This document shows, in pieces, positions 30,095-37,649 of a stretch of DNA of 64,000 nt. Source of the DNA: Sediminicola sp. YIK13 (lineage in GTDB: Bacteria; Bacteroidota; Bacteroidia; Flavobacteriales; Flavobacteriaceae); assembly GCF_001430825.1 (NCBI RefSeq), contig NZ_CP010535.1:3142501-3206500 (forward strand). Reading direction: 5' to 3'. Within the stretch, counting starts at the first letter, position 1, and each line of letters opens with the position of its first letter. Below the pieces are notes generated by a model that did not search any database, was not told the DNA's origin, and saw nothing but the letters and a program-made list of their open reading frames with translations. The translations under genes were made by a program, and so were the position numbers.

Positions 30095-30784
30095 ATGGTC
30101 ATTCGTAAATTAGTATTAGCTGTATTAGCCGTAGCTGGCATGTATGCTTGTGATGATATTTTGGAAGTTTCAGATATTTCACAACAGGAAGTTGATATTT
30201 TGGCGCCAAAGGAAGGAAGTGTTATAACAGATACTAAAATTAGATTTAATTGGAACAAAATTGAGGAGGCCACTTCTTATAGGGTGCAAATAGCAAAACC
30301 TACTTTTGAAGAAGCTATACAAATCTTATTGGATAGTATTATTATCGAAGATTCTTTAGGCAGTGTAAGAACCTCTATAGAAGTTGAATTGACCAATGGA
30401 CGGTACCAGTGGCGAATAAAAGCCATTAACGGTGGATATGAAACTGTGTATAACACTAATAGTTTTGAAGTGCAAGGAGATGAAAACACTGATTCGGTTG
30501 CACCCAATACCCCAATGTTAATAGCACCTTCCGATGGTTCCTCACAAGACGAAACCGCTGTTACCTTTTCTTGGTCCAGAGAGGATATTGCCGGCACAAC
30601 GGAAAGGGATAGTATTTACATATACACGGACATGGATCTCCAGACTTTAGAGACCAAAGGTATGGGGGCTAACAAGACTTATACTGTAAATCTAACCTCC
30701 AATACCTATTATTGGGTAGTAAAAGTCTTTGATGATACCAACGAAAGTGAATCTTCTACAGTTTTTGAGTTCACAATTAATTAA
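30095..30784 (+). CDS. Lipoprotein with two fibronectin type III-like domains
   Basis: 229 residues; lipobox LAVAGMYACDD. Two like units follow: residues 35-130 (ILAPKEGSVITDTKIRFNWN, YRVQIAK, NGRYQWRIKAING) and 138-229 (APSDGSSQDETAVTFSWS, YYWVVKVFDDTNESES). The pattern 'P-x-G-S ... F-x-W ... Y-x-v-q-i ... Y-x-W-x-v-k-A' is typical of FN3-like lipoproteins of Bacteroidota. Probably a surface- or periplasm-exposed adaptor. It may bridge the envelope components of the neighbouring pseudopilus genes; this is inferred from operon position only. Confidence 0.75.
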   Translation: MVIRKLVLAVLAVAGMYACDDILEVSDISQQEVDILAPKEGSVITDTKIRFNWNKIEEATSYRVQIAKPTFEEAIQILLDSIIIEDSLGSVRTSIEVELTNGRYQWRIKAINGGYETVYNTNSFEVQGDENTDSVAPNTPMLIAPSDGSSQDETAVTFSWSREDIAGTTERDSIYIYTDMDLQTLETKGMGANKTYTVNLTSNTYYWVVKVFDDTNESESSTVFEFTIN

Positions 30785-30818
30785 AGCATTGCCCGTTTAA
30801 TTGGTTATTTGGGAAGTG

Positions 30819-30832
30819 CCCATTTAAATGGG
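30819..30832. promoter_or_regulatory. 14-base perfect palindrome upstream of the pseudopilus genes
   Basis: CCCATTTAAATGGG reads the same on both strands and lies 31 bases before the ATG at 30863. A partly similar sequence (GCCCGTTTAATTGG) sits just before it at 30791. It could be an operator or an mRNA hairpin that affects translation of the next gene. Confidence 0.35.
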
Positions 30833-30862
30833 ATATGGTTTTTGGAAATTATACATAATTCA

Positions 30863-31330
30863 ATGAAGAAAAATACAAAAACATACCTACTTTTAGTAAT
30901 CGTCTTAGGTATATGGGGTACCATAGGGTATCGTATATTCAGTTCCATGAATCCAGACCAACAGGAAAACATAACCATTCCTTTGCAACAATTTAAACCC
31001 AAAGATATTTTGGTAAGAGATACCTTTAGTATTTCAGAGAACTATAGAGATCCATTTTTGGGAACTTTGGTAACCCCTAAAAAGGAAGCCTCAAGTAATA
31101 GGAATCTAAAACCTGTTAACGAAACACCACCTCAAAAAGACGTCAGGTATACCGGGTTAATTACGGATGGTAAAACCAATAAAAAAATCTTTTTTGTCAC
31201 TATAAACGGTCAGCAATATCTTATGGGTTTCAAAGATACTATAGATGGCATCACATTGCAATCTGGTAACCCTACCGACGTTAAAATAGAAGAAAGTGGT
31301 AGAATCAGAACAATAACCCTTCAAGAGTGA
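30863..31330 (+). CDS. Small inner-membrane protein of T2SS/type IV pilus-like operon (GspC/PilP-like position)
   Basis: 155 residues from the ATG at 30863; the longer frame from 30809 would hide the membrane anchor. One N-terminal transmembrane helix (TYLLLVIVLGIWGTIGYRIF) is followed by a Pro-rich periplasmic part with YRDPFLGT and DVRYTGLITDGKTNKKIFFV, then TINGQQYLMGFKDTIDGITL. A short anchor plus a DPF motif and a small beta domain is the layout of PilP/GspC-type proteins that link pseudopilus base and secretin. Sequence identity to these is too low for a firm name. It overlaps the next gene by four bases. Confidence 0.55.
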   Translation: MKKNTKTYLLLVIVLGIWGTIGYRIFSSMNPDQQENITIPLQQFKPKDILVRDTFSISENYRDPFLGTLVTPKKEASSNRNLKPVNETPPQKDVRYTGLITDGKTNKKIFFVTINGQQYLMGFKDTIDGITLQSGNPTDVKIEESGRIRTITLQE

Positions 31331-32610
31331 AAATAGGTGTAAGGATAAAAGGAGGAGCTTTGCAGTTTGTGCTATTTATAGGGGTGCTTATAGCAATTTT
31401 ACTATTGACTTTTATAACCTTGGGATATACCCACACCTTTTTTGGAAAGAAAACAGATGCCTTAGTAAGTACTATAAAGAAATCCGAACTAGGATTGGAA
31501 TATCTTCTTAAAAAGGATATCCCTTATAATGATACAATAATCTTGGATTTGGGAATCAACGATGGAATAGATGTAAAGGCTGTAAAAGAGTTTTGGGGTA
31601 TATATCATAAGTATACCGTTATTTCCAACTTCCGAAAAAATCGTTTTGCAAAGTTGGCACTGATAGGAGGTAAGGTTGGAGAACAGTTACCGTCCCTGTA
31701 TGTAAAGGATAACGAAAGGCCCATGATTATTGTTGGCAACTCTAAGATTACAGGGGATGCCTTTTTACCAAAGCAAGGGATTCGGCCAGGGAACATTTCT
31801 GGAAACTCGTATTACAACAATACCTTAATTTATGGTAGGCAGTTAGAAAGTACATCTCAATTACCTGAATTAGATCAGAATATCAAAGTGCAAATTGCGG
31901 ATGTATTAAATGCTAGCTTTTTAGGACCTAATGAGTCTATTGTGGATATTACCAATAAAAAGTATTTGAGCACCTCTTTTGGGCTACCAACCAACTATAT
32001 TTATGGAGAACAAATCAATTTGGCTGGGGTGGAATTGATAGGGAATATTATTATAAAGGCGACACGAAAAATTGTGGTCAACGCCTCTTCCAAGTTGCAA
32101 GATGTTATTTTGGTGGCGCCCGAAATAGTAATCGAAGATCATGTTACGGGTACATTTCAGGCTATTGCCTCAGAAAGAATCGTAGTTGGTGAACAATGTG
32201 CTTTAAGCTATCCTTCTGCATTGGTGGTGTACGATACCAAGGAATCATTTTTTGGCAATAATCAAGATGGATTACAAAAACCTAACATAGATATCGGCTC
32301 TAATACATTTATTTCTGGGGTAGTACAATATCTTGGGGAATCCGAAACACCAAAATTTCATCCGCAAATTAAAATAGAGAAGGGAGCAAAAATTATTGGA
32401 GAGGTATACTGTGAGCAGAATCTGGAGTTAAAAGGGCAGGTAGTGGGCAGCGTCACAACCAATAATTTTATTGCCATGGAGAATGGAAGTGTTTATCAAA
32501 ACCATCTTTTCAATGGAACTATTAATAGTGATTTATTACCCAAACAATATGTAGGGATCAATTATGAAGATTCAAATACTACTAAAGCAGTTTCTAAATG
32601 GCTCTATTAA
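31327..32610 (+). CDS. Membrane-anchored beta-helix protein in pseudopilus operon
   Basis: 427 residues with a GTG start that overlaps the TGA of the previous gene (GTGA). One transmembrane helix near the N-terminus (FVLFIGVLIAILLLTFITLG) is followed by a soluble part. From about residue 230 the sequence reads as right-handed beta-helix turns (LIGNIIIKATRKIVVNASSK, DVILVAPEIVIEDHVTGTFQ, IDIGSNTFISGVVQYLG, IKIEKGAKIIGEVYCEQNLE), similar in style to bactofilin-like polymers. Its role is unknown; position between a PilP-like gene and two pseudopilins suggests a structural part of the apparatus, perhaps PilX-like. The call is from sequence pattern only. Confidence 0.6.
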   Translation: MKIGVRIKGGALQFVLFIGVLIAILLLTFITLGYTHTFFGKKTDALVSTIKKSELGLEYLLKKDIPYNDTIILDLGINDGIDVKAVKEFWGIYHKYTVISNFRKNRFAKLALIGGKVGEQLPSLYVKDNERPMIIVGNSKITGDAFLPKQGIRPGNISGNSYYNNTLIYGRQLESTSQLPELDQNIKVQIADVLNASFLGPNESIVDITNKKYLSTSFGLPTNYIYGEQINLAGVELIGNIIIKATRKIVVNASSKLQDVILVAPEIVIEDHVTGTFQAIASERIVVGEQCALSYPSALVVYDTKESFFGNNQDGLQKPNIDIGSNTFISGVVQYLGESETPKFHPQIKIEKGAKIIGEVYCEQNLELKGQVVGSVTTNNFIAMENGSVYQNHLFNGTINSDLLPKQYVGINYEDSNTTKAVSKWLY

Positions 32611-32933
32611 AAAAAATAAAGGCATCCACATTAATGGAAACAATGGTGGCCACGGTGCTGATCGTTGTTATTTTTATGATAGCAAGCATGCTGTTGAATT
32701 CGCTATTTAGGTCGAGTATTATTGGAAATACTCAGGCTTTACAGGAAAGAATGGTGGCGTTGGAATATCAATATAAAAATGGGTTGATTGCAGTGCCCCA
32801 TTATGAAGAATGGAATACATGGGAAATCAATATACGGAAAGGGGACGAGGAAGAATTTGGCTACATAGTCTTCAAGGCTATTGAAAACGAAACACAAAAA
32901 GAAAGAATCAATTATCTCATTAACAATGAATAA
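32598..32933 (+). CDS. Pseudopilin (prepilin-type N-terminal methylation motif)
   Basis: 111 residues. The start MALLKKIKASTLMETMVATV gives a type III prepilin signal: positive charges, Ala/Ser cleavage site, Glu at mature position 5, then a hydrophobic helix (VLIVVIFMIASMLLNSLF). The mature protein is short. Such pseudopilins are cut by a prepilin peptidase and assembled into a short pilus-like fibre in type II secretion. The start overlaps the previous stop by 13 bases and the stop overlaps the next gene by 8 bases. Confidence 0.75.
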   Translation: MALLKKIKASTLMETMVATVLIVVIFMIASMLLNSLFRSSIIGNTQALQERMVALEYQYKNGLIAVPHYEEWNTWEINIRKGDEEEFGYIVFKAIENETQKERINYLINNE

Positions 32934-33390
32934 GTTAAAGAAAATAGAGGCCTTTACGCTAAGTGAGATGATCGTAGTGCTTATGATTACAATAATTGTC
33001 GTTGGGCTGGCCTTCTCCATTTTAAGGCTAGTACAGGGTCAAATGCGAGGGATGGAGACCAATTATGAGAGGGGAACAGAACTAAATTTACTAAGGCAGG
33101 CCTTATGGATTGACTTTACAAGATATAGAGAGATTAGTTACAATGAGAACTCCAATCGATTGCATTTTGAAAATGAACTGAAAGCAGTGGACTATGTTTT
33201 TGAAGGCGATCGTGTTATAAGGGAAAAAGACACTTTTAACCTTAAATTAGCAACTAAATTATTTTATTTTGATGGTCTGACAGTTCAAAATGGACCTATT
33301 GATGCAATGGATTTATTGACCTCTAAAGCGGTAGGTTCAAAGAAGATCTTTATTTACAAAGCTAATGATGCTAAAGCGTATATGGATTAA
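32926..33390 (+). CDS. Pseudopilin (prepilin-type N-terminal methylation motif)
   Basis: 154 residues from the ATG at 32926; an in-frame start at 32881 would bury the signal. MNKLKKIEAFTLSEMIVVLM is a classic prepilin leader (A/FTLSEM with Glu5), then a hydrophobic helix (ITIIVVGLAFSILRLVQGQM). The rest matches the usual minor pseudopilin size and layout (ERGTELNLLRQALWIDF, VDYVFEGDRVIREKDTF), as in GspJ/PilW types. It shares one base with gspF. Part of a coupled four-gene set. Confidence 0.8.
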   Translation: MNKLKKIEAFTLSEMIVVLMITIIVVGLAFSILRLVQGQMRGMETNYERGTELNLLRQALWIDFTRYREISYNENSNRLHFENELKAVDYVFEGDRVIREKDTFNLKLATKLFYFDGLTVQNGPIDAMDLLTSKAVGSKKIFIYKANDAKAYMD

Positions 33391-34526
33391 TGGGGTTTAA
33401 ACTAGAGCATACTACAATTGGAGCAAAAAAGGAATTTTCTAAAGGGATGGACAACACCTCTATTCTACAAAAAGAGATTAACTTTTTTGGATCTACATTT
33501 TCAAATAAAAAGAAGGAAGATTTTTATACAGAATTAAGTGTTCTTTTAAAGGCGGGCATCACCCTAAAGGATGGGCTGAACCTAATTGCAGAGAACCAGA
33601 CCAAGGAGAAGCAACGCCAATTTTATTTGGAGATGGTGGATGGTTTAGTAGCAGGAACAAGCTTTTCAGAAGTAATACATAAAAAAGAAGAGTTTACGGA
33701 ATATGAGTACTATTCCCTTAAAATTGGAGAGGAAACAGGGACGGTGTATAAAATAACCGAGGAACTAGGGAAATTCTTTGCTAGAAAGAATGAACACAGG
33801 AGAAACCTGATCAACGCTCTTACCTATCCTATCATTATTTTGGTAACCGCGGTATTGGTAGTCGTTTTTATGTTGCGATTGGTGGTACCCATGTTCCAAG
33901 ATATATTTAAACAGAACAATGTAGAATTGCCTGGGATCACAAAATTTATTATTGGGGCATCTGACTTTATTAGGGATTATGGTTGGTGGGTTCTTATTTT
34001 TTTGTTGGGCCTGCTGTTTTTCAGAAAGCTTTTTACCAAAAAAGAAAGCTTTAAGAGAAAAAGGGATTATCTGGTTTTGCGTATACCCTATGCAGGTAAT
34101 TTTGTGAAAGCAGTTTATCTGGCACAATTTACCCAAGCGGTTACCTTACTTACCTCCTCTAAGGTACCGTTGTTGAACAGTATTGAACTGGTAGGTAGGA
34201 TGATCGATTTCTACCCTTTAAAAGACGCCTTATCCACTGTGGAGGAAAAAATAATGAAAGGTAGTGGTCTAAGTGAAAGCTTAAAAGGAAATAAAATATT
34301 TGACAATAGGATGATTTCCTTAGTGAAAGTGGCCGAAGAGACCAACCAGACCGAATTTATTTTTGAACGCCTTAACCAACAGTACAATATAGAAGTGCAA
34401 CAAAAATCTAAACTTTTATCCACCCTTATGGAACCTTTGATCATTGTTTTTGTTGGGATATTGGTGGGACTTATCCTTGTAGCCATGTATTTGCCCATGT
34501 TTAAACTGGGAAGTGTTTTGGGGTAA
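33390..34526 (+). CDS. gspF: Type II secretion system F/PilC-family inner-membrane platform protein
   Basis: 378 residues. Two T2SSF domains: residues about 45-165 (FYTELSVLLKAGITLKDGLN, LKIGEETGTVYKITEELGKF) and 240-365 (AQFTQAVTLLTSSKVPLLNS, ISLVKVAEETNQTEFIFERL). Three transmembrane segments (LINALTYPIIILVTAVLVVV, YGWWVLIFLLGLLFF, LMEPLIIVFVGILVGLILVA) match GspF/PilC. This protein forms the motor platform that an ATPase (GspE/PilB) turns. Neither that ATPase nor a secretin is in this window. It is the last gene before the mobile element. Confidence 0.9.
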   Translation: MGFKLEHTTIGAKKEFSKGMDNTSILQKEINFFGSTFSNKKKEDFYTELSVLLKAGITLKDGLNLIAENQTKEKQRQFYLEMVDGLVAGTSFSEVIHKKEEFTEYEYYSLKIGEETGTVYKITEELGKFFARKNEHRRNLINALTYPIIILVTAVLVVVFMLRLVVPMFQDIFKQNNVELPGITKFIIGASDFIRDYGWWVLIFLLGLLFFRKLFTKKESFKRKRDYLVLRIPYAGNFVKAVYLAQFTQAVTLLTSSKVPLLNSIELVGRMIDFYPLKDALSTVEEKIMKGSGLSESLKGNKIFDNRMISLVKVAEETNQTEFIFERLNQQYNIEVQQKSKLLSTLMEPLIIVFVGILVGLILVAMYLPMFKLGSVLG

Positions 34527-34927
34527 TGAAAAAGAGCAACACAGGCTCCACGACCTAACATTTTATTTCCCTTAAAATGAGCTATTTTGGAGTTTTTTTT
34601 TGTTTGCTATTCACCGAATTAATCTCTTTTTGCTAAATTCATTCCAGCACATTGCCTCTCTATTCCGCTTCGCTCCATGTCGGACAAAGCGCTTCATGAA
34701 AACGTCTTGGACACCATCCCAGTAGGTTGTCCGTACCATTGCGCTTCTCCCGCATTCCCCCTTAGTTTTCGGGGAATGCGGGTACACTTCATTTTTACGT
34801 CCACCCTATAGGATGGAGTCCGCCTGATCGGAATTCCATTTGTTCCTTTTGCAACGCTTCCAATGGGGGGTTGATTCCCTCATGGTTCTCCATAGACTTT
34901 CCTGATCGTCCCCGTTCCCTTTTTTAG
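34527..34927. other. Non-coding left flank of the mobile element
   Basis: About 400 bases without a gene. Its composition changes from AT-rich to more GC-rich near 34660, which may mark the element boundary. It holds the strong inverted repeat described at 34749. No integrase, tRNA or clear attachment repeat was seen here. Confidence 0.45.
34749..34782. repeat. Strong inverted repeat (12-base perfect arms)
   Basis: CCCGCATTCCCC and GGGGAATGCGGG are perfect complements with a ten-base loop (CTTAGTTTTC). The arms are GC-rich in an AT-rich genome and no T-run follows, so a simple terminator is not the best reading. It may be a recombination or transfer site of the mobile element. Confidence 0.6.
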
Positions 34928-35165
34928 ATGGCAAAACAACACTATTCAGCCTTGGCCGACTGCATAACCGGGGTCGTGCCTCCCACCTTTTATAAGTCTT
35001 GCCAATACTGAATATTGGACCATTCATAGCATCAAAAAAAGAGGAACAGCGACGGCACTACGGGAAGTAAATCGATTCTTGACACCCATGGTCTTTTACC
35101 AGACCATTTCAACAGAAGCGTTTCAAAAAATCAAAAAAAGAAAACGCTCTGGATACAATAAGTAA
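34928..35165 (+). pseudogene. Small mobile-element gene, apparently frameshifted
   Basis: The frame from ATG 34928 gives MAKQHYSALADCITGVVPPT and FYKSCQY before TGA at 35009. From about 35000 another frame continues with protein-like sequence (YWTIHSIKKRGTATALREVN, RFLTPMVFYQTISTEAFQKI, KKRKRSGYNK) to TAA at 35163-35165. That second frame has no good start of its own and a stop at about 34953. Joining the frames with a one-base shift would give a basic protein of about 79 residues. I do not recognise its family. The gene lies just before the DUF6876 gene, which also looks shifted. Confidence 0.4.
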
Positions 35166-35176
35166 ATCGATTTTAA

Positions 35177-35563
35177 ATGAAGTCTAATAAATCCTTAAAA
35201 CCAAAAGTTATGAGCGAGAGAGCAAACGAGATCCTAGATGGGTTAAAACAGTTTAACGGTTCTGAAACCATATTTCAGATCCCATTGTTGAAGACCAAAT
35301 ATACTAACGGCATTAAATACTTGGCCGAAGTGGCACAGTGTTTCTGGTTGGTGACCGATGCATCGGTAGTGGCAAAGAGCCTACAGTCCAAATCCTATTT
35401 TATCACCATAGATATCAAAAGGTTTTCAGAGCAGGAAAGGGGAATTAAAAAGTGTGATGCCATTGTGTCCTATAGTGACGGAAATGACGTTCTGATCTTG
35501 GAACAGAAATATGGGTATACCGATTTCCCCTTGGAAGAGCTTCGACTGTTTTTTTGTAGATGA
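35177..35563 (+). CDS. DUF6876 family protein with C-terminal frameshift
   Basis: 128 residues as read. The motif series LDGLKQFNGSETIFQIPLL, YTNGIKYLAEVAQCFWLVTD and later VLILEQKYGYTDFPLEELRL matches DUF6876, a small family common on Bacteroidota conjugative elements. The frame ends LRLFFCR. After a run of seven T at 35549-35555 the other frame continues LFFVDDTLMLPGEY and stops at 35589-35591, which is the usual kind of ending for the family. With six T the whole protein would be restored (about 137 residues). Either a real mutation, slippage at the T-run, or a sequence error. Function unknown. Confidence 0.8.
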   Translation: MKSNKSLKPKVMSERANEILDGLKQFNGSETIFQIPLLKTKYTNGIKYLAEVAQCFWLVTDASVVAKSLQSKSYFITIDIKRFSEQERGIKKCDAIVSYSDGNDVLILEQKYGYTDFPLEELRLFFCR

Positions 35564-35614
35564 TACCTTGATGCTTCCCGGAGAGTACTGATCTTAATTC
35601 CAACATTTTATCGT

Positions 35615-35650
35615 AGAGATACCTAATTTCAATTGGGTATCTCTTTTTGT
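35615..35650 (+). terminator. Rho-independent terminator after the DUF6876 gene
   Basis: Stem AGAGATACC(T) / GGGTATCTCT with a further AATT/AATT pairing in the loop, followed by TTTTTGTTTTTT. It lies 24 bases after the frameshift-corrected stop and 52 bases after the annotated stop, which supports the longer gene end. Confidence 0.75.
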
Positions 35651-36066
35651 TTTTTCCTTTTTTTTAAACTCTTTTCTATAATGTATTGTTCAAATATCGT
35701 ATCTTCAAACAGCTGATAATCAGTTCATTTATTTTGTATCGTTATCCCATCATTTGACTTTCGCTGGTAACGATGCCCCTCAAAAAAAGAATAAGTAAGG
35801 AATTATTGATTCCAATGAAGAGCAACGGACTTTGGTCCCGTTGTTTGGAATTTTTGGTACGCTTTGCGTACAAAAAGGAAAAGCAAGAGGGTAACACGCT
35901 GGCGCGGTGTTACGATTTTGGTTTTTTATTAAACTATTGATTATCAGTATTTTATAATATTATTTAAGTTACTAATTTTTTAAAAACAGGTCCCATTTGC
36001 GGCAAAACCTCTGAAACCCCAGTAAAAACGGGTACTTATTGCGGCAAATGAAGCATAAAGATATTT
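35651..36066. other. Candidate oriT and control region before the mobilization genes
   Basis: About 415 bases upstream of the mobilization operon. Hairpins in series: CAACGGAC...GTCCCGTTG (35823-35843), GTACGC-TTT-GCGTAC (35857-35871) and GTAACAC...GTGTTAC (35891-35913). A near-palindrome follows at 35931-35953, and a small palindrome-like motif TTGCGGCAAA occurs twice (35997-36006 and 36039-36048). Relaxase genes of this type usually lie next to oriT, so a nick site is likely here. A 55-codon open frame (35773-35940) covers the hairpins; it has no recognisable content and is doubtful. Confidence 0.5.
35931..35953. promoter_or_regulatory. Near-palindrome shared with the tra operon leader
   Basis: Arms AAACTATTGAT and ATCAGTATTTT around a single T, nine of eleven positions complementary. 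The same design with perfect arms is found at 57121-57143, upstream of traE. A weaker copy (CTGATAATCAG core) lies at 35707-35729. Likely an operator for a regulator acting on both transfer operons. Confidence 0.5.
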
Positions 36067-36612
36067 ATGGGTACATTTTCCAACATACGGTTCAAAGCCA
36101 AAACTGCGGCACGGTTCCAGCGGTATTCGCGCTCCATAGCCCGCACCCATACCGAGGCTCTGGAGGCCATGCTGGACTTTTTTGAGGACAATGGGGTATC
36201 CCCAAAGGAATCCCTGGGACCAAAAATAGTTACCCTGGAAAACCTGATCAAAAAACGGGTCAATGGGTTGGTGGCTATTATCAAGAACATTGAAAAGAAC
36301 CAGACCCAGCCCATGCTCGCCATGCTCCAATTGCTGTTCGAGGAAACCCCCTCCCCAAAAAAAGAATTGCTCCTGGAACGTCAGTCCACTTTAAAAACAG
36401 AAGCATCAAAAGCAGATTCCAATTTGATTGTCCTAGCACTTAAAAGAGAGAACCTGGAACTAAATAGAAAGCTACAAGTCAGTAATGCGAACCTGGAGGT
36501 CCTGTTGAAAAATGTGACCGTGATACGTAACAGTTTTGGAAGGAGCCAATACCGGCTCAATCTTTCAGAAGAAGCCCTTGAAAAGATAAAGAACCATAGC
36601 ACTCAAAACTGA
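36067..36612 (+). CDS. BfmA/BtgA-family mobilization protein
   Basis: 181 residues. N-terminal MGTFSNIRFKAKTAARFQRY followed by HTEALEAMLDFFEDNG reads as a ribbon-helix-helix-like DNA-binding region, as in BfmA/BtgA mobilization accessory proteins of Bacteroides elements. The rest is helical, with Lys/Glu-rich coiled coil (KRENLELNRKLQVSNANLEV). These proteins bind oriT and help the relaxase form the relaxosome. The stop overlaps the relaxase start by one base (TGATG). The oriT-like hairpins just upstream support the call. Confidence 0.8.
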   Translation: MGTFSNIRFKAKTAARFQRYSRSIARTHTEALEAMLDFFEDNGVSPKESLGPKIVTLENLIKKRVNGLVAIIKNIEKNQTQPMLAMLQLLFEETPSPKKELLLERQSTLKTEASKADSNLIVLALKRENLELNRKLQVSNANLEVLLKNVTVIRNSFGRSQYRLNLSEEALEKIKNHSTQN

Positions 36613-37640
36613 TGTATATCTCCATCACCCCACAAAAATTGTCCGATTCCTATGGGCAAAGCGTGTCCGATTTTGTGGACTATCTGGAAAAGGAAAATGA
36701 AGGCCTGTCCGCCAAGGAGCAGGAACATTTTTTTGACCAAACCAATGACCATGTTTCCCCAAAAAGTGTGATCGACCATATTGATGCCAATACCACCAAA
36801 CTGAAAAAAGTGGAGCCTAAATTTTATGCCATTACGGTAAGCCCATCCACCTATGAATTAAAACATTTACAGTATCATAGTCAGGATCTGAAACGCTTTA
36901 CCCGTGAATTTATGAAGGACTACGCGGACTCCTTTAACCGGGAAATCTCAGGGAATCAGGTAACGGTAAATGACATCGTCTACTATGCCAAGATAGAGCA
37001 CCAACGCACCTACAAGGGTACCGATGTCCAAGTTAGGGAGAATGCCCCGTTTCGGAAGGAAATCGTAAAACTACACAATGACCTCCAAAAAATTAATAGG
37101 GGAGAACTGACAGGCAACATATCTCAAATAGAAGTACGTATAGGCAAGCTGAGCGATCAGGCGCCCCACAAAATCAATGGAAAACTCATAGAGCAGGGCA
37201 TGAAAAAGGAAGGGCTGCAGACCCATATCCACATCATCGTCAGCCGAAAGGATGCCTCCAACTCGGTCAGCCTTTCCCCGGGGAGCAAGTACAAGGCCTC
37301 CGAGGTAGAACTCCATGGTAAGATGGTCAAACGCGGTTTTGATAGGGACCAATTTTTTGATAAAGCGGAAAAGACCTTTGACCGTACTTTTAACTACCAG
37401 CGGAATTTTGTGGAACAGTATGCCTCAAGGAAGGATTTTATAAAGAATCCAAAGGACTATTTTAGGGCTTTACTACAACTGCCTACTAATGAAAAGACCA
37501 TAGCCCTAAAAATGCTTAGAGAAACAGGACTGAAGATTCCCAGCATCCCCATGACCCAGGGACAATTGGCCTTTAAGGCCCTTCAGAAAATAAGAAAAGG
37601 ATTGGAAGTGGCCGTACGATCCAGTTCCATGGGAATTTAA
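36612..37640 (+). CDS. mobB: MobB-type relaxase (DUF5712 family)
   Basis: 342 residues. The N-terminal half carries MYISITPQKLSDSYGQSVSD and KFYAITVSPSTYEL. The key motif is LQTHIHIIVSRKDASNSVSL near residues 205-225, a His-x-His-x-x-V-S-R pattern typical of the metal-binding three-His motif of MobB/MOBP-like relaxases in Bacteroidota. A catalytic Tyr is not certain. The enzyme nicks one strand at oriT and pilots it to the recipient. Coupled to the upstream accessory gene and ten bases before the coupling protein. Confidence 0.85.
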   Translation: MYISITPQKLSDSYGQSVSDFVDYLEKENEGLSAKEQEHFFDQTNDHVSPKSVIDHIDANTTKLKKVEPKFYAITVSPSTYELKHLQYHSQDLKRFTREFMKDYADSFNREISGNQVTVNDIVYYAKIEHQRTYKGTDVQVRENAPFRKEIVKLHNDLQKINRGELTGNISQIEVRIGKLSDQAPHKINGKLIEQGMKKEGLQTHIHIIVSRKDASNSVSLSPGSKYKASEVELHGKMVKRGFDRDQFFDKAEKTFDRTFNYQRNFVEQYASRKDFIKNPKDYFRALLQLPTNEKTIALKMLRETGLKIPSIPMTQGQLAFKALQKIRKGLEVAVRSSSMGI

Positions 37641-37649
37641 AACAGGAAC

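Noticed and set aside
34527-34927. Attachment site or tRNA at the left end of the element
   Set aside because: No tRNA-like cloverleaf, integrase gene or matching direct repeat could be found in the window.
34806-35027. 73-codon frame on the minus strand
   Set aside because: It lies opposite the small frameshifted gene and has an unnatural, Arg/Trp-rich composition.
35773-35940. 55-codon open frame on the plus strand before the mobilization genes
   Set aside because: It runs across the hairpin series and shows no conserved feature; more likely chance reading of oriT DNA.
35980-36330. Two minus-strand frames opposite the mobilization accessory gene
   Set aside because: Shadows of the plus-strand gene; no start context and no domain.
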